This document shows, in pieces, positions 36,118 to 47,709 of a stretch of DNA of 64,000 bases. Within the stretch, counting starts at the first letter, position 1. Each line of letters opens with the position of its first letter. The position numbers and the translations under genes are program-made. The notes under the pieces are model-generated. The model was not told the origin of the DNA. It made no database searches and worked only from the letters and a program-made list of their open reading frames with translations. This DNA comes from Cheiracanthium punctorium (Eukaryota; Arthropoda; Arachnida; Araneae; Cheiracanthiidae): assembly GCA_038373885.1 (NCBI GenBank), contig JAWZYV010012390.1:124001-188000 (forward strand). Reading direction: 5' to 3'.

Positions 36118-37600
36118 TTGATATTGCATTTCAACATGAATTTGAATGTGAAAATTAGAGGTGATGTTGAAGACCTGATACTTGGAAAACCAAAGCAGTT
36201 AGATGATAATATGTTGCCCACATACGAAGAAATTATGCGGTTTTATTTATTTGTAGAGAATAACTTGAAACATGATAAGAAATCTAAGGAATCTACAGTC
36301 AGCGAAATTTCTGTAATCACTGCGAACAGATTAGAGTTAATTTGGAATCGTGCATCAATTCCAATTTTTTCTAAAGAAAGAATTCTTCAAATGATTCGAT
36401 CATTCTGAAATAAATATCAAAACCTTAAGAAATGTTTAGCAGTGATAGAAAACAGAGCGAGACTGTCCAGCAAAAAGTTAATAGTTCTTTAGCTGAGTGT
36501 AAAAAGTTGTTTGATATTGCTGCTTGCAAATGCTAATTTGATAAGTTCAAATGCGAACGTTCTCGTAAAGTTCCCATAAAAGAACAGGCTTTTCTGAAGG
36601 ACCAGAGTGGCGAACAAAACCTTTCTATAGGCGGTATTAAGATTGAAACTATAAGAATGATGCGGAAAAATGAAAGAAAATCTTTGGAAGCAAGCCGTCT
36701 TGAAAAAAAAGTCAAAAATCTGTTATAACTATTCAGCGGAAAATTTTGATGAAGAAGAAATTTCGCACAATAACTTTCATAAGGTAACTAGTCCTGATTA
36801 CATCTACAAGGGAAAAAAAAACAACACCTCGGAAACATGAGTTAGCTCGCCTACATTTCCAAAGGTATTTGATCACTATGCGGTTTCTGACAGGTTAGCA
36901 GCAATGATTGCTTCAGCGATATTGAAGGACATGGGTATAATATCTGAAGATATGATCCCAAATGTTATGGATGCAAGCAAGGTTACATGAGAAAGACGGG
37001 AAACCCGCAAAAATCTGCAAGACAAGAATGAAGAAAGTATGTTTGGGGTATTTTTTTCGATGGTAAAAAAGTTTCTACACTTTCTATGGAGAAAAGAGGA
37101 AAAGTCTATCATCAAGAAACAAATATTAAACATATTATATTAAGAGCATGTGTCTCTAGTAAATCAGCCTCATGACATATACTTGGATCATGTTTCTCTT
37201 GCAAGTGGTACAGCAGCAGCTATTAAAGACGCCATTATAAATCATCTTGTAAAGAAAAACATTAACCGACATGTTACTTACTGTTGGCTGTGATGGCACA
37301 GTAGCCAACACCGGACGTAAAGGTGGTGTCATCAAACTGACGGAAAGAGAGCTTCAAAAGCCACTGCAATGGCTAATTTGCCTGTTCCATGCAAATAAGT
37401 TGCTGCTCAGGCACTTAATAGAATATATAGAGGATCCTACTGTTAGACTAAGAGGTTTTTCTAGTACGGTCGGAAAAAAAACTGAAAAATTGTGAACAAC
37501 TGCCTCTTGTTAAGTTTGTTCCTATCCCACAGCTAACTCCTATCCCATAGCTGCTCCTATCCCACAGTTAAGCACAGCTAACCGAATTTGAACTTATACG
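36118..37600 (+). pseudogene. Transposase-like pseudogene, unclassified family
   Basis: A series of plus-strand fragments reads as one decayed protein. An N-terminal part (36118-36405) is rich in charged residues. A middle part carries HYAVSDRLAAMIASAILKDM (near 36870) and, after frameshifts, DIYLDHVSLASGTAAAIKDA (near 37170). The C-terminal part (37271-37495) has VGCDGTVANTGRKGGVI and QWLICLFHANKLLLRHL. From memory this last pair resembles a repetitive, mostly unnamed arthropod protein family. The Asp...Asn and Cys...His arrangement recalls the RNase H-like core of hAT-related transposases, but that is inference. Many stops disable it. The call 'transposase' rests on repetitiveness and context. 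Confidence 0.5.
37519..37570 (+). repeat. Short tandem repeat CCTATCCCAYAGCT
   Basis: Three units of about 17 bp follow the last recognisable part of the transposase-like pseudogene. Confidence 0.8.
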
Positions 37601-37699
37601 TTGCGGAGCCAAATCCATGATCTCATAGCAATAACATCCTACATTGCCAAAGTATATTGCTCAGTTTGGTTTATGATAAAGGCATCTCCATCATGCATA

Positions 37700-38040
37700 A
37701 GTGGACCCAGCAAACAAACACCTGCTGGCGGAGTACCTTGCCAGTGCCTTTCTGCCATCACGTACAGCGCCGGCCCGGCACTGCAAAAAGTAACCGAATC
37801 GTACCAAAAGTGGTCGCCCGAGAAGTACCTTGCCAGAAGCCCGGGAAGGCAGCGGCACTCTACTGGCATACTGCATGTGCCGGCCGTTACTGACAATAAA
37901 GGCACTGGCCCATTAAGTTTATAATGCCCAAAATGAAACGGCCGGGTGCCGGCTATTATTAAAAATAAAGGCACTGGCCTGGTGCCTTAACAGTGACTAC
38001 AATATAATGGCACGGTACCGGATTAGTGCCTATTTACAGT
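37700..38040. repeat. GC-rich GGCACYGGCC repeat block
   Basis: AATAAAGGCACTGGCC occurs near 37900 and 37966, and related words (TGCCAGTGCC, GCCGGCCCGGCACTGC, GGCACGGTACCGG) recur on both strands. The block is sharply GC-richer than its surroundings. Overlapping open frames on both strands come from the repeat composition. No family was recognised. Confidence 0.55.
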
Positions 38041-39518
38041 AACGCTGCCATAACTAAAATATGAGCCAGAGGCGGATCCGGGGTAGGGCGGCTTATTTAT
38101 CAACCCATTCCAAAAAAAAAAAAAGACATTGCTTAAGGGTAACATTTTAAGATAAAAAACTGGATACATGAAAAATTAAAAACAACAGCAAAGTCCATTA
38201 GTACATCATTTGCAAATTATGTTCGCCCAACATTAGTGAATTGTGTGCAGTTTTTACAAACTGTAATTTTCTTACAAATTTTCATTTTCAAAACATATTT
38301 TTTTTTTATGAGAGAGGATATAACACATGTCAAAACCTACATAAAATCATTTATAAACAGTTTAATTTCAATATCTCATAATTAAAGAGATTTATAAATG
38401 AGTTTTAATATTTTACAGTTTATATATATATATAAAACTCGGCTGTTCGAGCCTCGTCAGGGGGAGACCCTCCATGAAACCCCCCCTAATTTTTTGGTTT
38501 CATTATTGCCATATTAAAACGATATTAATTGACTATGTCAGTTTATATCTCATCTTTCGTGTATTTCGCCTGGTAACCCAATGTTGAAATTTTTAGGATT
38601 GTAACCTATTTATAGAAAAATACATGTGATGCATATTCTACAGCTTACGAAATACTGTAGCAATAGATTAAAGCTGTTGTGAACTAATAGTATTTAAATA
38701 TATGTAAAATTATGTCGCATTTTTGGGACACATTTTTCGGACAATTTTTAGTAACGGGGGTGAGAGATAAAATGACATACTCATTAATATATAAATCATA
38801 ATCTTACAGGAAGTAATAATAAATAAAGTTGCTATATGGTTACCCATAACATCAGGGTAACATTTTATTTAGATCAAAAGATTTTTTGTTACCTATTTTG
38901 AAAAGAAATTCCTTTATCTACCTGCTGTATACTACATGACTCAAATTTTAAGGAGGAGAATAGTTTTATACACTAAAATATGCTGTGAGTGTATGTACTT
39001 TAAAAACAGTAAAACTTAAGATTTACCTGTTATTTTAATCGATAGTTCTCCAAGGTATTATTATATCCAAGTATATTGTATCCGAGTATTATTGTATCCA
39101 AGTTATCACGGTAAGGCCATCAAAGTTATGAGCTAACAAACATTTCAGCATTGAAACAGCATTGTTTTATATAAATAACTGTTCCAAATGTTGAAATTTT
39201 ACTAGCTTTGTGAAACTGTTTAAAAATACCAATTTAACTTTTTCGAAAGCTATATATAAGAATGAGGAATCTGCAAAATTTTGTATCCTAATAAAGTACT
39301 TCATGCGTAATTCATCAAATAACAAATAAAATTTGGCCGTTGTTTAACGTAATAGAATGGGATGCGCGCTCAATTGAATGTGGGTTGCCAGAACTTATGA
39401 ACTCAAAAATCGCCACTTCCGTTTTCATGAAACACGCCAACTTTTCATAACATCTTACTGAAGCAGCCTATAACCCTTCTGTGGGCGCCGGCGTATCATA
39501 AACATTTCTTTAGTGTGC

Positions 39519-39519
<1 letters not shown>
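38041..39519. other. Mostly AT-rich, a MITE-like end only
   Basis: AGAGGCGGATCCGGGG near 38069 looks like an hAT-type MITE terminus without a visible partner. TATCCAAGTAT-like words repeat three times near 39060-39105. No gene is supported. Confidence 0.4.

Positions 39520-39594
<75 letters not shown>
39520..39594. repeat. (AT)n microsatellite
   Basis: About 73 bp of AT dinucleotides with one phase break (near 39559). Confidence 0.95.
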
Positions 39595-39597
<3 letters not shown>

Positions 39598-40243
39598 CTT
39601 GTAATTATTCAGCTTGTAATTACCAGTAATAACCATACACATATTTATATTAAAATTGTTTTGCTTTTGATGTGAAGTTGGGATCTTCGTTTTTCTCAAA
39701 TGCTGTGGAAAGTGTAAAATGTTCCTTTTTTTATGTTTGTGAGGAATTTGAATTTAACTACATACTATCCATTTAGCACGAAAGTAGCTTATAAAACTTA
39801 TCAAATATATTCAAACAAAAGAGTGAATATTCGAATAGTGAAAAGTTTTAAGGGGGTGGGGGCTAGAGGGGCATATGCCCCCGTTCATAGCATATACAAG
39901 GGGCACAATATTTTCGAATTACCATTGTTTTCCATTCAGGAAAACAGAAGGGGCGCTGAAAACTCAATTTAGCATATGGTTTTGAATGCTTTGCTGAGGC
40001 CCAGCGACTCAGCTAGCGCAGTAGGAGGGGAAGGGGCATTTAAAATCCCATACTGAGAAGCAACATGACAAAGAAGGATAGTATTCCCCAGTGCATCTTT
40101 TCAATAATGAGAGCGAACAGGTTAAACGCGGAAATAAATAGTTAAATGCTTAACGCAAATAATACATTATTATAAAGGCACTTTAATAAAATCGAATAAA
40201 CAATATGTACGTTTCGGGTGGTACGAAAAGTCCACCCTCCTTC

Positions 40244-40734
40244 CAGAGCCGTGCTTAGGAGGTGGCAAACTTGGCCATCCTCCAGGGCCTCTAACTGTTG
40301 AATTCAGGTGATCAAACTTTCAGGTGATCAAACTTTCATTAACGTTATTTTGTTGACGAAAACCCAAATTTTTCGTTTATGGGGCCGGGGGAGGAGGGAT
40401 TGAAGCTTTTAAATTTCGATAAAATTAGTGCTTTTAAATGTGCAGAATATGTAATTTCCTATATAGCTTATCTTTTTTCAAATTTACAACATGTTAAGTA
40501 CCTAGATGCCGCTTTTACATTATGGATACTTATTGTATTAAAATCTTAATTAGTTAATGCAATTTACTTAATTATAGTAGCAGTAGCGATTTGTGCTGGT
40601 GGAGGGGGGGAGACATGACAAGATCCACAATAATTTTGTAAGTAAAGAAAAGTGAAAGGCCCTTAATTGTTTTTTATCTCGGGCCGCTAAATATGTTTTG
40701 CCCAGGGCCCCCTAAAACCCTAAGCACGTCCCTG
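40244..40734. mobile_element. hAT-type MITE, 491 bp
   Basis: Ends CAGAGCCGTGCTTAGG and, on the complement of the right end, CAGGGACGTGCTTAGG are flanked by CCTCCTTC (40236-40243) and CCTCATTC (40735-40742), an 8-bp duplication with one mismatch. The interior has no coding sequence. Confidence 0.82.
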
Positions 40735-40795
40735 CCTCATTCACTACGCCCCTACGAAGAAGGGTGGAACCTTTGTATCCCTGAAACGTGCGTAT

Positions 40796-40993
40796 TAGGG
40801 GGTGAACGCTAGACGAAAAATAGGCCTCTCGCAAAACAGCCTAAAAAATTTGTCTCGTCACGTAAAATCCCTATATCATAATGTTAAAAATGCTTTTCTC
40901 ATCTAACAAGATCCCAGTTTCGTAATGTTAAAAATGTTTGTCTCATCTTGCAAAAAAGGTGTAAATCTCTGTCTCCTCTCGCATCCATCCCTA
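40796..40993. mobile_element. hAT-type MITE of the GCGAGAC family, old copy
   Basis: Reads like a diverged copy of the element at 60393-60567: TAGGG...TAGACGAAAAA at the left and CATCCCTA at the right, with TATAATGTTAAAAATG.TT words inside. Flanks share TGCGTA (40789-40794 and 40994-40999), a partly eroded 8-bp duplication. Confidence 0.75.
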
Positions 40994-41319
40994 TGCGTAC
41001 TGCTCTAAATAAAACTTGAAAAATTCGAATTCATGGTCGATTCCTAGAATTTATTTTAATGTATCAATTTTTTGTGGAAATATATAATTTTCGAAATTTT
41101 TAAATATTTCGAAATTTTTCTTGTGTCCTTTTAACTTTGAATTACTCAAGATTGGCTGTATTTTTATTTGTTCTTTAAACTATATATAAGTATTAACTAG
41201 TAACTTATATAAGTATTAACTTATATAAGTATTTAAGTATATTATTGTAACTTATATAAGTATTTTGAGTATAATGCTGGCATTTTTAGTTTTTCTAATA
41301 GGTTAAGCATGGGTTCAAT

Positions 41320-41493
41320 CAAACCTCCCCCTGGATCCAGGGGGAGGGCGCAGGGGGCGCGCGCCCCCTCCGAGAAAAGTATATTTACACTAGATAAATG
41401 GGGCTTTCACCAATATTGAGTGTTCTGTACACTAGATAAAATGAGTATTTACGATTTGTGCCCCCTCCGAAAAAGTTTCTGTGTCCGCCCTTG
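41320..41493. mobile_element. hAT-like MITE with GGTTCAAT duplication
   Basis: GGTTCAAT occurs at both sides (41312-41319 and 41494-41501), extended by a further shared G. The inner ends are CAA.../...TTG. The right terminus reads TCCGCCCTTG and the left has CCCCCTGGATCC, so the inverted match is weak while the duplication is perfect. The interior includes a CGCGCGC-containing GC block. Confidence 0.6.
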
Positions 41494-41501
41494 GGTTCAA
41501 T

Positions 41502-42524
41502 AGTGTTTTAAACTCCCTTTGTTTTGGAGGTTCGAATACATTCGCTGAAAACGACTAATAAATAATCTGAATAAATATAGCCAGATCTGCGAAAACAATT
41601 CGAATATTGCAACCTAATATCGCCAAATATGAGACTAGCAGTTTTAAGCTGTGAAAAACGTCTGATATATATGTCTGTCTCTTTTTTTATTTATTTATTT
41701 TTTTTTCTTTTGCACCTGCTAGAAGTTTCGAAAGAAAAGCAGTAAATGCGGGGAATAATTGACTAACAATCTAAATGGCGTTTTTAAATAAATGAGCCTG
41801 AACAAAATATCTGCGTAGTTTCTAATTTTGACTATTACATGAAAATACTGTCCCATTATTTCTAAGAAAATAAGTGCAGGAGCCCTATAGCTTTCCTTAG
41901 CTAGTGGCCAGATACTCCCCCCCCCAAAAAAAAAAAATCGGGGAATGTCCAAAAATTTTGAACAAACGGTAAGAAAGGAGTCCAAACGGAGTCCAAACGG
42001 TAAAAAAAGGCAAAAATTTTCACACAAAGACTTCATTCTTTATCATTATTATTTTGCTAACAAAAAAAACGAAATTTCGGATGGGGGGGGTTGGATTCCC
42101 TGGACCCACCCCTGTATACGTTCTTCGGTGTGGCAAACTGGGCAACCGCCCAGGGCAGCTACAAAAAACTGTTGAAACTGTCCATCGATATCAAGTAGCC
42201 AAATAAACTTCCTAACCTAGAACTGAAAACTGCACTTCAGTAAGCCGAGAATAAACACAGATTTTGTAATTTAGTGTGCAGCTTTCTCTTTCAAATTTAC
42301 AGCATGGCTAGCTCGACTGCAGCTTTTACATTTGAGGGAAAGCAGTAGCGTAGCAAGAATTTTATTTCGGAGAGGGACTGGGTATCAAATTGTAAGCCAA
42401 CGTCCAATTATAAGCTAAGTAAAGTGTCCCATTTCGCGGGGGAGGAGGCTGCAGTCCCCTCAGCTCCCTAATAATAATAATAATAATAATAATGTTTATA
42501 TGTACTTTGTCAAACTATTAAAAC
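41502..42524. other. MITE-end fragments and (AAT)n
   Basis: A GGACCCACCCCTGTA end lies near 42100, a CAGTAGCGTAGCAAG end near 42345, and (AAT)n at 42470-42494. Poly-C/poly-A and poly-G runs near 41918-41938 and 42083 are typical of this MITE class. No gene. Confidence 0.5.
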
Positions 42525-43364
42525 CATTTTCGGGTAAGCAATTATTTGCAATGAAAACAGACTTTTCCCCTCTGTTTGTACTTCACTGTTCCCTGCAATG
42601 GAGCCTCAGGATATTTTCTGACAATTCTAAAATTTTGCACGGCCATTAAATAGCATTTAACCCAAATTTTTATCGAAATTGGATTTTAAAAAACATATTT
42701 ATTTTTATCTTATAAATAATGCTAAAATACTCAATTTTTCGAATTTTCGTGATACTTTGGTGCAATAGTGGACCCTCAAGATATATTTCAAAAATTTTGA
42801 AATTTTGCATTTTTCTTTTTCAATACAAAACACAACTTTTGGTAGCTATTGGATTTTGAAATTAAAAAAAAAGTTTTTTTCACTGCACCCTAATGAACAT
42901 AACTAAGAAGGAAGTGTAAAGGAACACCCCATTTGAAGCAGACATTTTTTCTGATAACGCTGGTATAATACACTGTAAAAATCTTACTACAACCAGTTAA
43001 TGAAAGGCTATATGATACATAAATACAGCCCAGCAGTAAACAATCCACAAAAAGTGGAAGTTAATCAGCGCTTGAAAACCATAAATGGCGTTAGAACTAT
43101 ACACGTATGACGAAAGTTGGCAGTGTCAAGCATTGGCAAAGAGCATTTTAACGAGCCAATGACACCCCAAGAGTTTGCATGTTTGTTTTATGATATGGCA
43201 AGACTACACAAAGAGCATCTGCCCACGAAAAGGGTTGTCAGTTTGTGCTTTCGTTTGTAAAGTTGTCAGTTTGTGCTTTCGCAGGGGGACTTTTAAGGAT
43301 TTATAACGCGTATTCAAGGTACATCTGGAGAAAACCGACCAAAACTCCAGATCAATCGATCGAA

Positions 43365-43430
43365 AACCGCGCGGTAGGCTCGAACGCGGGACCTTCACAT
43401 AAAAACGTCTACCACGTTCAGTGATAACCC
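43365..43430 (-). pseudogene. tRNA-like sequence (SINE head)
   Basis: On the minus strand an A-box-like CACTGAACGTGGTAGACG precedes a good B-box, GCGTTCGAGCC, at tRNA spacing. Cloverleaf pairing is poor. It follows a short 28-bp tandem duplication near 43234-43281. Confidence 0.55.
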
Positions 43431-43620
43431 AAGAGAAGAGAGGGATTTTTTAAAAATTATTATTAAAGCTTTCAAGTGCCCTACTACCTGTTTGACAGCA
43501 AAAGAATTCTAAAGAATAAGTGGGTTTTCCCGTATTTAGACTGATACTCAGCATTCAGCAATACTACATTATAATACCAACAAGTGGGAGGTCCGGCTGA
43601 GGGAAACGGATTTCACTGAT

Positions 43621-43655
43621 CTTTGGCATAGTGGTAGTACACCATGTGGATATAC
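43621..43655 (+). pseudogene. tRNA-like A-box fragment
   Basis: TTTGGCATAGTGGTAGTACACC fits the tRNA D-arm and A box well, but no B box follows. Probably a truncated SINE head. Confidence 0.4.
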
Positions 43656-43770
43656 TATATGTAAAATACTAAGATGCAATACTCTAATACAGTCGAGAAA
43701 AATTAATATTTATTTTTGAACCACTTCACCAAAACTTTAAATGTAAGTTACACGCAAAAGAAGTGTAGCA

Positions 43771-43805
43771 TCGTGACGTAATGGGTAAGGCTCTGGACTT
43801 CCACT
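43771..43805 (+). pseudogene. tRNA-like A-box fragment, same family as 44739
   Basis: GTGACGTAATGGGTAAGGCT then CTGGACTTCCACT match the first half of the minus-strand tRNA-like unit at 44739-44804. The B-box half is lost. A 30-nt poly-A run (44435-44464) lies downstream on the same strand. Confidence 0.5.
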
Positions 43806-44431
43806 TGAAAATTTTATTTCTACAATTCAAAGTATATTTTTACAATTGATTGTAGTTATGATTATTCGAATATAATAACTATAATCAATTATAACTACAG
43901 TATAATCAATAATATACTTATGACTATATTAATTTTTTTTCGATCTGGTACATAGTCACCAGATGAGTCATCTTTAACGGATTCGAAATTTTCTTCGATA
44001 CGCTCTTCTTGAGTATGGATCAATTCATCAGTTAAAAACTTCTTTTCACTCAACACGTCCAATGTATTATCATATAATTCTGTGCCTATTATCATAGCTC
44101 CTTCAAATAGTGTATCACAAGAGCTCTCATTGCAATTAAATTATTTTTGAGAACTGAACTCTCGTAATACACTACTCTATCTTTTAGTCACTCCTTCGAA
44201 ACAACACTATACATAGACTTTTCAGTTTTTTCATCACAACAAAAACTCGCTTCATGACATATCTTTAGCTGTAATACAGTTCAAAACAAATTTCACTCTT
44301 TAAATATTTGAAATTGAACAATAGTAACACATAACTTTTATTTGAAATTTTAACAATATCATAAAATATTTGACTTGGAGAATGTAATCTGATATTTTTA
44401 AAGTTCACAACCCATCAACAGATGGCACACG

Positions 44432-44434
<3 letters not shown>

Positions 44435-44464
<30 letters not shown>
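44435..44464 (+). repeat. Poly-A tract, 30 nt
   Basis: An uninterrupted A run, possibly a retroposon tail. Confidence 0.9.
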
Positions 44465-44469
<5 letters not shown>

Positions 44470-44738
44470 GCTGTGACTGTGGCATCGCGAACGGATGAAG
44501 ATTAAAAAAAATTTGGGAGTGTCAAAACTGAATTACTTTGAGTGTGTAAAATTCTGTTTCCAAAGTAAAGATTTTACAAGTAGAAATAAAATTTAAATAA
44601 TAATGAAAAATCAATAAGTAGATAGTAAAAAAATAAAGGATAAAGAAAGAAAGAAATTAAAAAGTAAATAAAGATTTACTTGACTAAAAAATGAAGTAAT
44701 TAACAGCATTGGTGTATTAGAAAGCGGATTTTTTTTGC

Positions 44739-44804
44739 GTAGCATGAGATTCAAACCCACAACGCCAGAGTGGAATCCTAGAGCTTTACCGATTACGCCA
44801 AGAC
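44739..44804 (-). pseudogene. tRNA-like sequence (SINE head)
   Basis: The minus strand has an A-box TTGGCGTAATCGGTAAAGCT and a B-box GGGTTTGAATCTC at normal tRNA spacing. The D-arm half matches the fragment at 43771-43805, which indicates a repeated SINE family. Stems are imperfect, so it is not called as a working tRNA. Confidence 0.6.
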
Positions 44805-44904
44805 CGATTACCGATTACGATTATCACCAACGTTCGAGATCAAATGTGATTTGCTATTACTGTTTTGTGTACAGTTTACAATAACAAGCTGATGAACCCA
44901 ATAT

Positions 44905-45345
44905 TTTACGATGGCACGTTAACAGGTGCTTGATATTTACAATTTTATAGAATGTAATATCCGATTTTGTGGGGAACATGCCGTTGTTTAATCTTCGGAA
45001 TATATAGTTTCAACATGACGGTGCGCCTGCTCTCGAGACATCTCCATTAAAGCAGTAACTAGTCAAGGATTTCGAGAACCAAATGATTGGATATGGAGGT
45101 ATCGAAGAGTGGCCTCCCCGTTCGTCTGATCTAACTTCACTAGACAATTCCTGTGGACCTGAAACATCAGATGTATACGACCCCTCCTCAAACATAGCAG
45201 TACATTAAACGACGCATTACGGACAATTCTGCTAACGTATCAAGCTGTACGCTATAACATTGGCAACGTGACATTCAAACGAGGATCCAAATACTCATTG
45301 CAACTGACGGCGAGAAGTTCATCATTTCAAATAAAGGTGCAGTAT
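44905..45345 (+). pseudogene. IS630/mariner-type transposase remnant
   Basis: The plus strand encodes the C-terminal half of a transposase of the type with FQQDGAPPHY...WIGRRGPIEWPPRSPDL signatures. Here GTLTG.YLQFYR (near 44915), FQHDGAP (near 45011), MIGYGGIEEWPPRSSDLTSLDN (near 45083) and IQILIATDGEKFIIS-like residues (near 45290) are seen across shifting frames. The Asp in FQHDGAP and in the SSDLTSLD segment are the second and third catalytic positions. The N-terminal half is absent and several stops are present. A poly-A run follows at 45420-45438. Confidence 0.75.
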
Positions 45346-46494
45346 TATTGTTATAACTAGCTTTTTTTTTAATCTTTCTCAGATCGCTTTGTCACGTAAC
45401 AGTGTAGGAAATTTAAAAGAAAAAAAAAAAAAAAAAAGGGAAAATGAACTTTTTGAACTAAATCGACAGTGCTCTACTTCTTTGTTCGCAGTTTTCCCCT
45501 ATCTCGTTCCGTTTTCGAAATAGTAATGCTCGCTCAGCAGTTTTCCGGCAGGTGGTAACATGTGATTTTATTCAGCAGCGCATGGCTACTTCGCTATACC
45601 TAGGCATCACTTTTATGAATATAGCAGCAGGTGTTCCGAAGTAAGAGGGTAGCAAGGGACCTAAATGTGCATAATGCATATTATTTTATCTGTTCATATA
45701 TAAATATACTTTTGTTTTATTATATACTTATATATTTTCTCCTTTGAAATCTCCCCGTCAATGTACGTTGCACTTCGTCATTTCATATTATATATAATGT
45801 GGTATAAAAGATATTGCAAATGTTCTAAGACCCATTAAGAGTCCAGACCCACTAGAAGCTTGTTGGCTTGACTCCTTAATGGCCAGGAAATGACTGCTTT
45901 GGTGCTATCATCTTTTGGAAAGCCATATGAGTGATGCAAAACTTATTTCTACATGTCGGAGATGTTCTGATATTTTCAAGCCGATTGTTATTGATTGAAC
46001 AGAGCGGTAGAAAAGACGAGTGATATGATTCAATAAGACAACATTAGGGATCCAAGATACAGTTTTACTTCTATATTTTATTGAAGGAAACAGATGAAGA
46101 TGCAGAATGCCGAAGAGCATACATAAATATTAGATATTCTATGATACGGAAAGGATTGTTTTCAATTTGTTAAAAGGAAAATAATTAAAATCTTAACTTT
46201 TCACCCCCTCTGTTTTATGAAAATTTCCAAAGTAGATTCTTTGAATATTAAAAATAATATTTTTAATTCCTATATATATTAGGGTGGGTCGTTTTTCACT
46301 CTTTTTAAAAAATCGAAATCTCCTGTGGTGGATAAAGTTGTGTATTGACATCAAATGTCTGTAAAAAAAATTTTTTTTGAAAGTAAAATTTATTATGAGC
46401 CCCCCAGGCCCATGAAGGTTCACCAAATATGTAAAATTCAATGTTTTTCATTTATTTTTTAATTTTTTTTATGTATTAAAATTTTTAACCGCCT
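45346..46494. other. AT-rich stretch, a TAGGGTGGGTCG end
   Basis: TTAGGGTGGGTCGTTTTTC near 46277 resembles a MITE terminus; no partner was found. No gene. Confidence 0.4.
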
Positions 46495-47450
46495 TTAACT
46501 TGACTGAACAGAGTATGTTTTAGATGGGAATTGCACTTATTTAGTTTATGTTTCTTGGCGAGTTCCAGTATTATGAACTGGGCAACATACTGCCGGGTAA
46601 AATGATCTGTCGGCTGAAGAAACTCCAGTACTGGGCCCTACCCTCGCAGCAATCTTTGCTCGGGCTTTATCAGGCCTATGATCGGTGCATCGGCTATTCA
46701 TCACCTGATCATTACTGATCATCCTTAATTTTTCGTATGTTCATATTTTCCCGATGATCGAATCTTTACACTGAGATCTGATAGGCGCTTTCAAGTTTGC
46801 GAAGGGTAAAGCGAGCAAACAGGTTTATATCGGTCTTTCTGCCAAGTAGCTGAACGGCTCGATATTTCCGTTCCTTCATTAATGTGCAAAGAACATCATA
46901 TGCACACCATATGTTTGTTTTAAGGTTGCTGATTGGCTAAGCTATTACGCGGGAAGACAGGTGACCGAAGGCTGAATCATATTGTCCTCTTCCTGCTCTC
47001 AGATTTGTCTTGTTCTCCTGTATCTGTTTTGTACTAGCTAAAAGGGCACCTTGCCTTAGTCAAGTTCTGTCAAAGAGGGGAGACAAGGAACATTTTTAAA
47101 ATAAAATTTGTCAGCGACTAAAAATTCTGGAAGTTTCCTCAAAAAGTGCGAAATTAATATATATATAAGAAATTTCCTTTGTGCAAATTTTTAATGACAT
47201 TTCATTCAAAAACTTGCATTCTTCCCTAGAACAGCCTTGAAGAAAAGGATATTTAGTTATAAAATAATATATGCATATGAAAATACATGAATTAATTGAT
47301 ACAATAAAAGAAATAAACAAGCTAATATGCAAATCAACGATATATGTGCCAATTTTTATCGATTGCTCAGTTTAAAAGTTTCACCAAAGGTCATAGGCTT
47401 CACATCCTAAGTTGCAAGGTGTTTTCTCTTCCGAGATGAATATACCCAGC

Positions 47451-47706
47451 TGGAAAATTCTGCACATTTTTTGCAAAAAAGTATAGATTGTGCACAATTT
47501 GTGCATAAAAAAAGGATATTTTTTAATTTTTTGAAAGCATACCCTTTTTATGAAAATTATATACAGTTTTTGTGAATATTCCATAAAAGTGAATATTCCA
47601 TATTGTCAAAAATTGTGCACAGAAAGTGTATACTTTTCAAAGTATTCAAAATTTTTACTTTATATGCAAATTTTTTGCACAAAAAGGGCAAACATTGTCT
47701 AGCTGG
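47451..47706. repeat. TGCAC/GTGCA-rich MITE-like repeat
   Basis: The ends CCCAGCTGGAAAATTCTGCA and the complement of the right end CCCAGCTAGACAATGTTTGC form an inverted pair around 256 bp dense in GTGCAC and TTTTTTGCA words. A related, longer block starts with CCAGCTAGAAAAAGTCTGCAC at 50158. Confidence 0.65.
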
Positions 47707-47709
47707 GAT

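Larger units (their letters stand above)
35447..42900 (+). mobile_element. Candidate 7.45-kb transposon with long inverted repeats
   Basis: About 370 bp at 35447-35820 recur inverted at about 42525-42900. Both arms begin with ATG..CATT.GGGTGCAGTG at the outer edge. Each contains two copies of an ATATCTTGAGGGTCCAC word about 170 bp apart: 35563 and 35732 on the left, the complement at 42784 and 42614 on the right. A third partial copy lies at 35871 on the left only. Between the arms, near the left end, lies a broken transposase-like gene (36118-37600), followed by several MITEs. No target duplication was found. The alternative is two independent copies of one dispersed repeat. Confidence 0.55.

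Noticed and set aside
37601..37974. Open frames of 78-111 codons on both strands
   Set aside because: Produced by the GC-rich GGCACTGGCC repeat; no domain and no agreement between frames.
46277..46440. 82-codon minus-strand frame near TAGGGTGGGTCG
   Set aside because: Low-complexity, ends at a MITE-like terminus, no conserved residues recognised.
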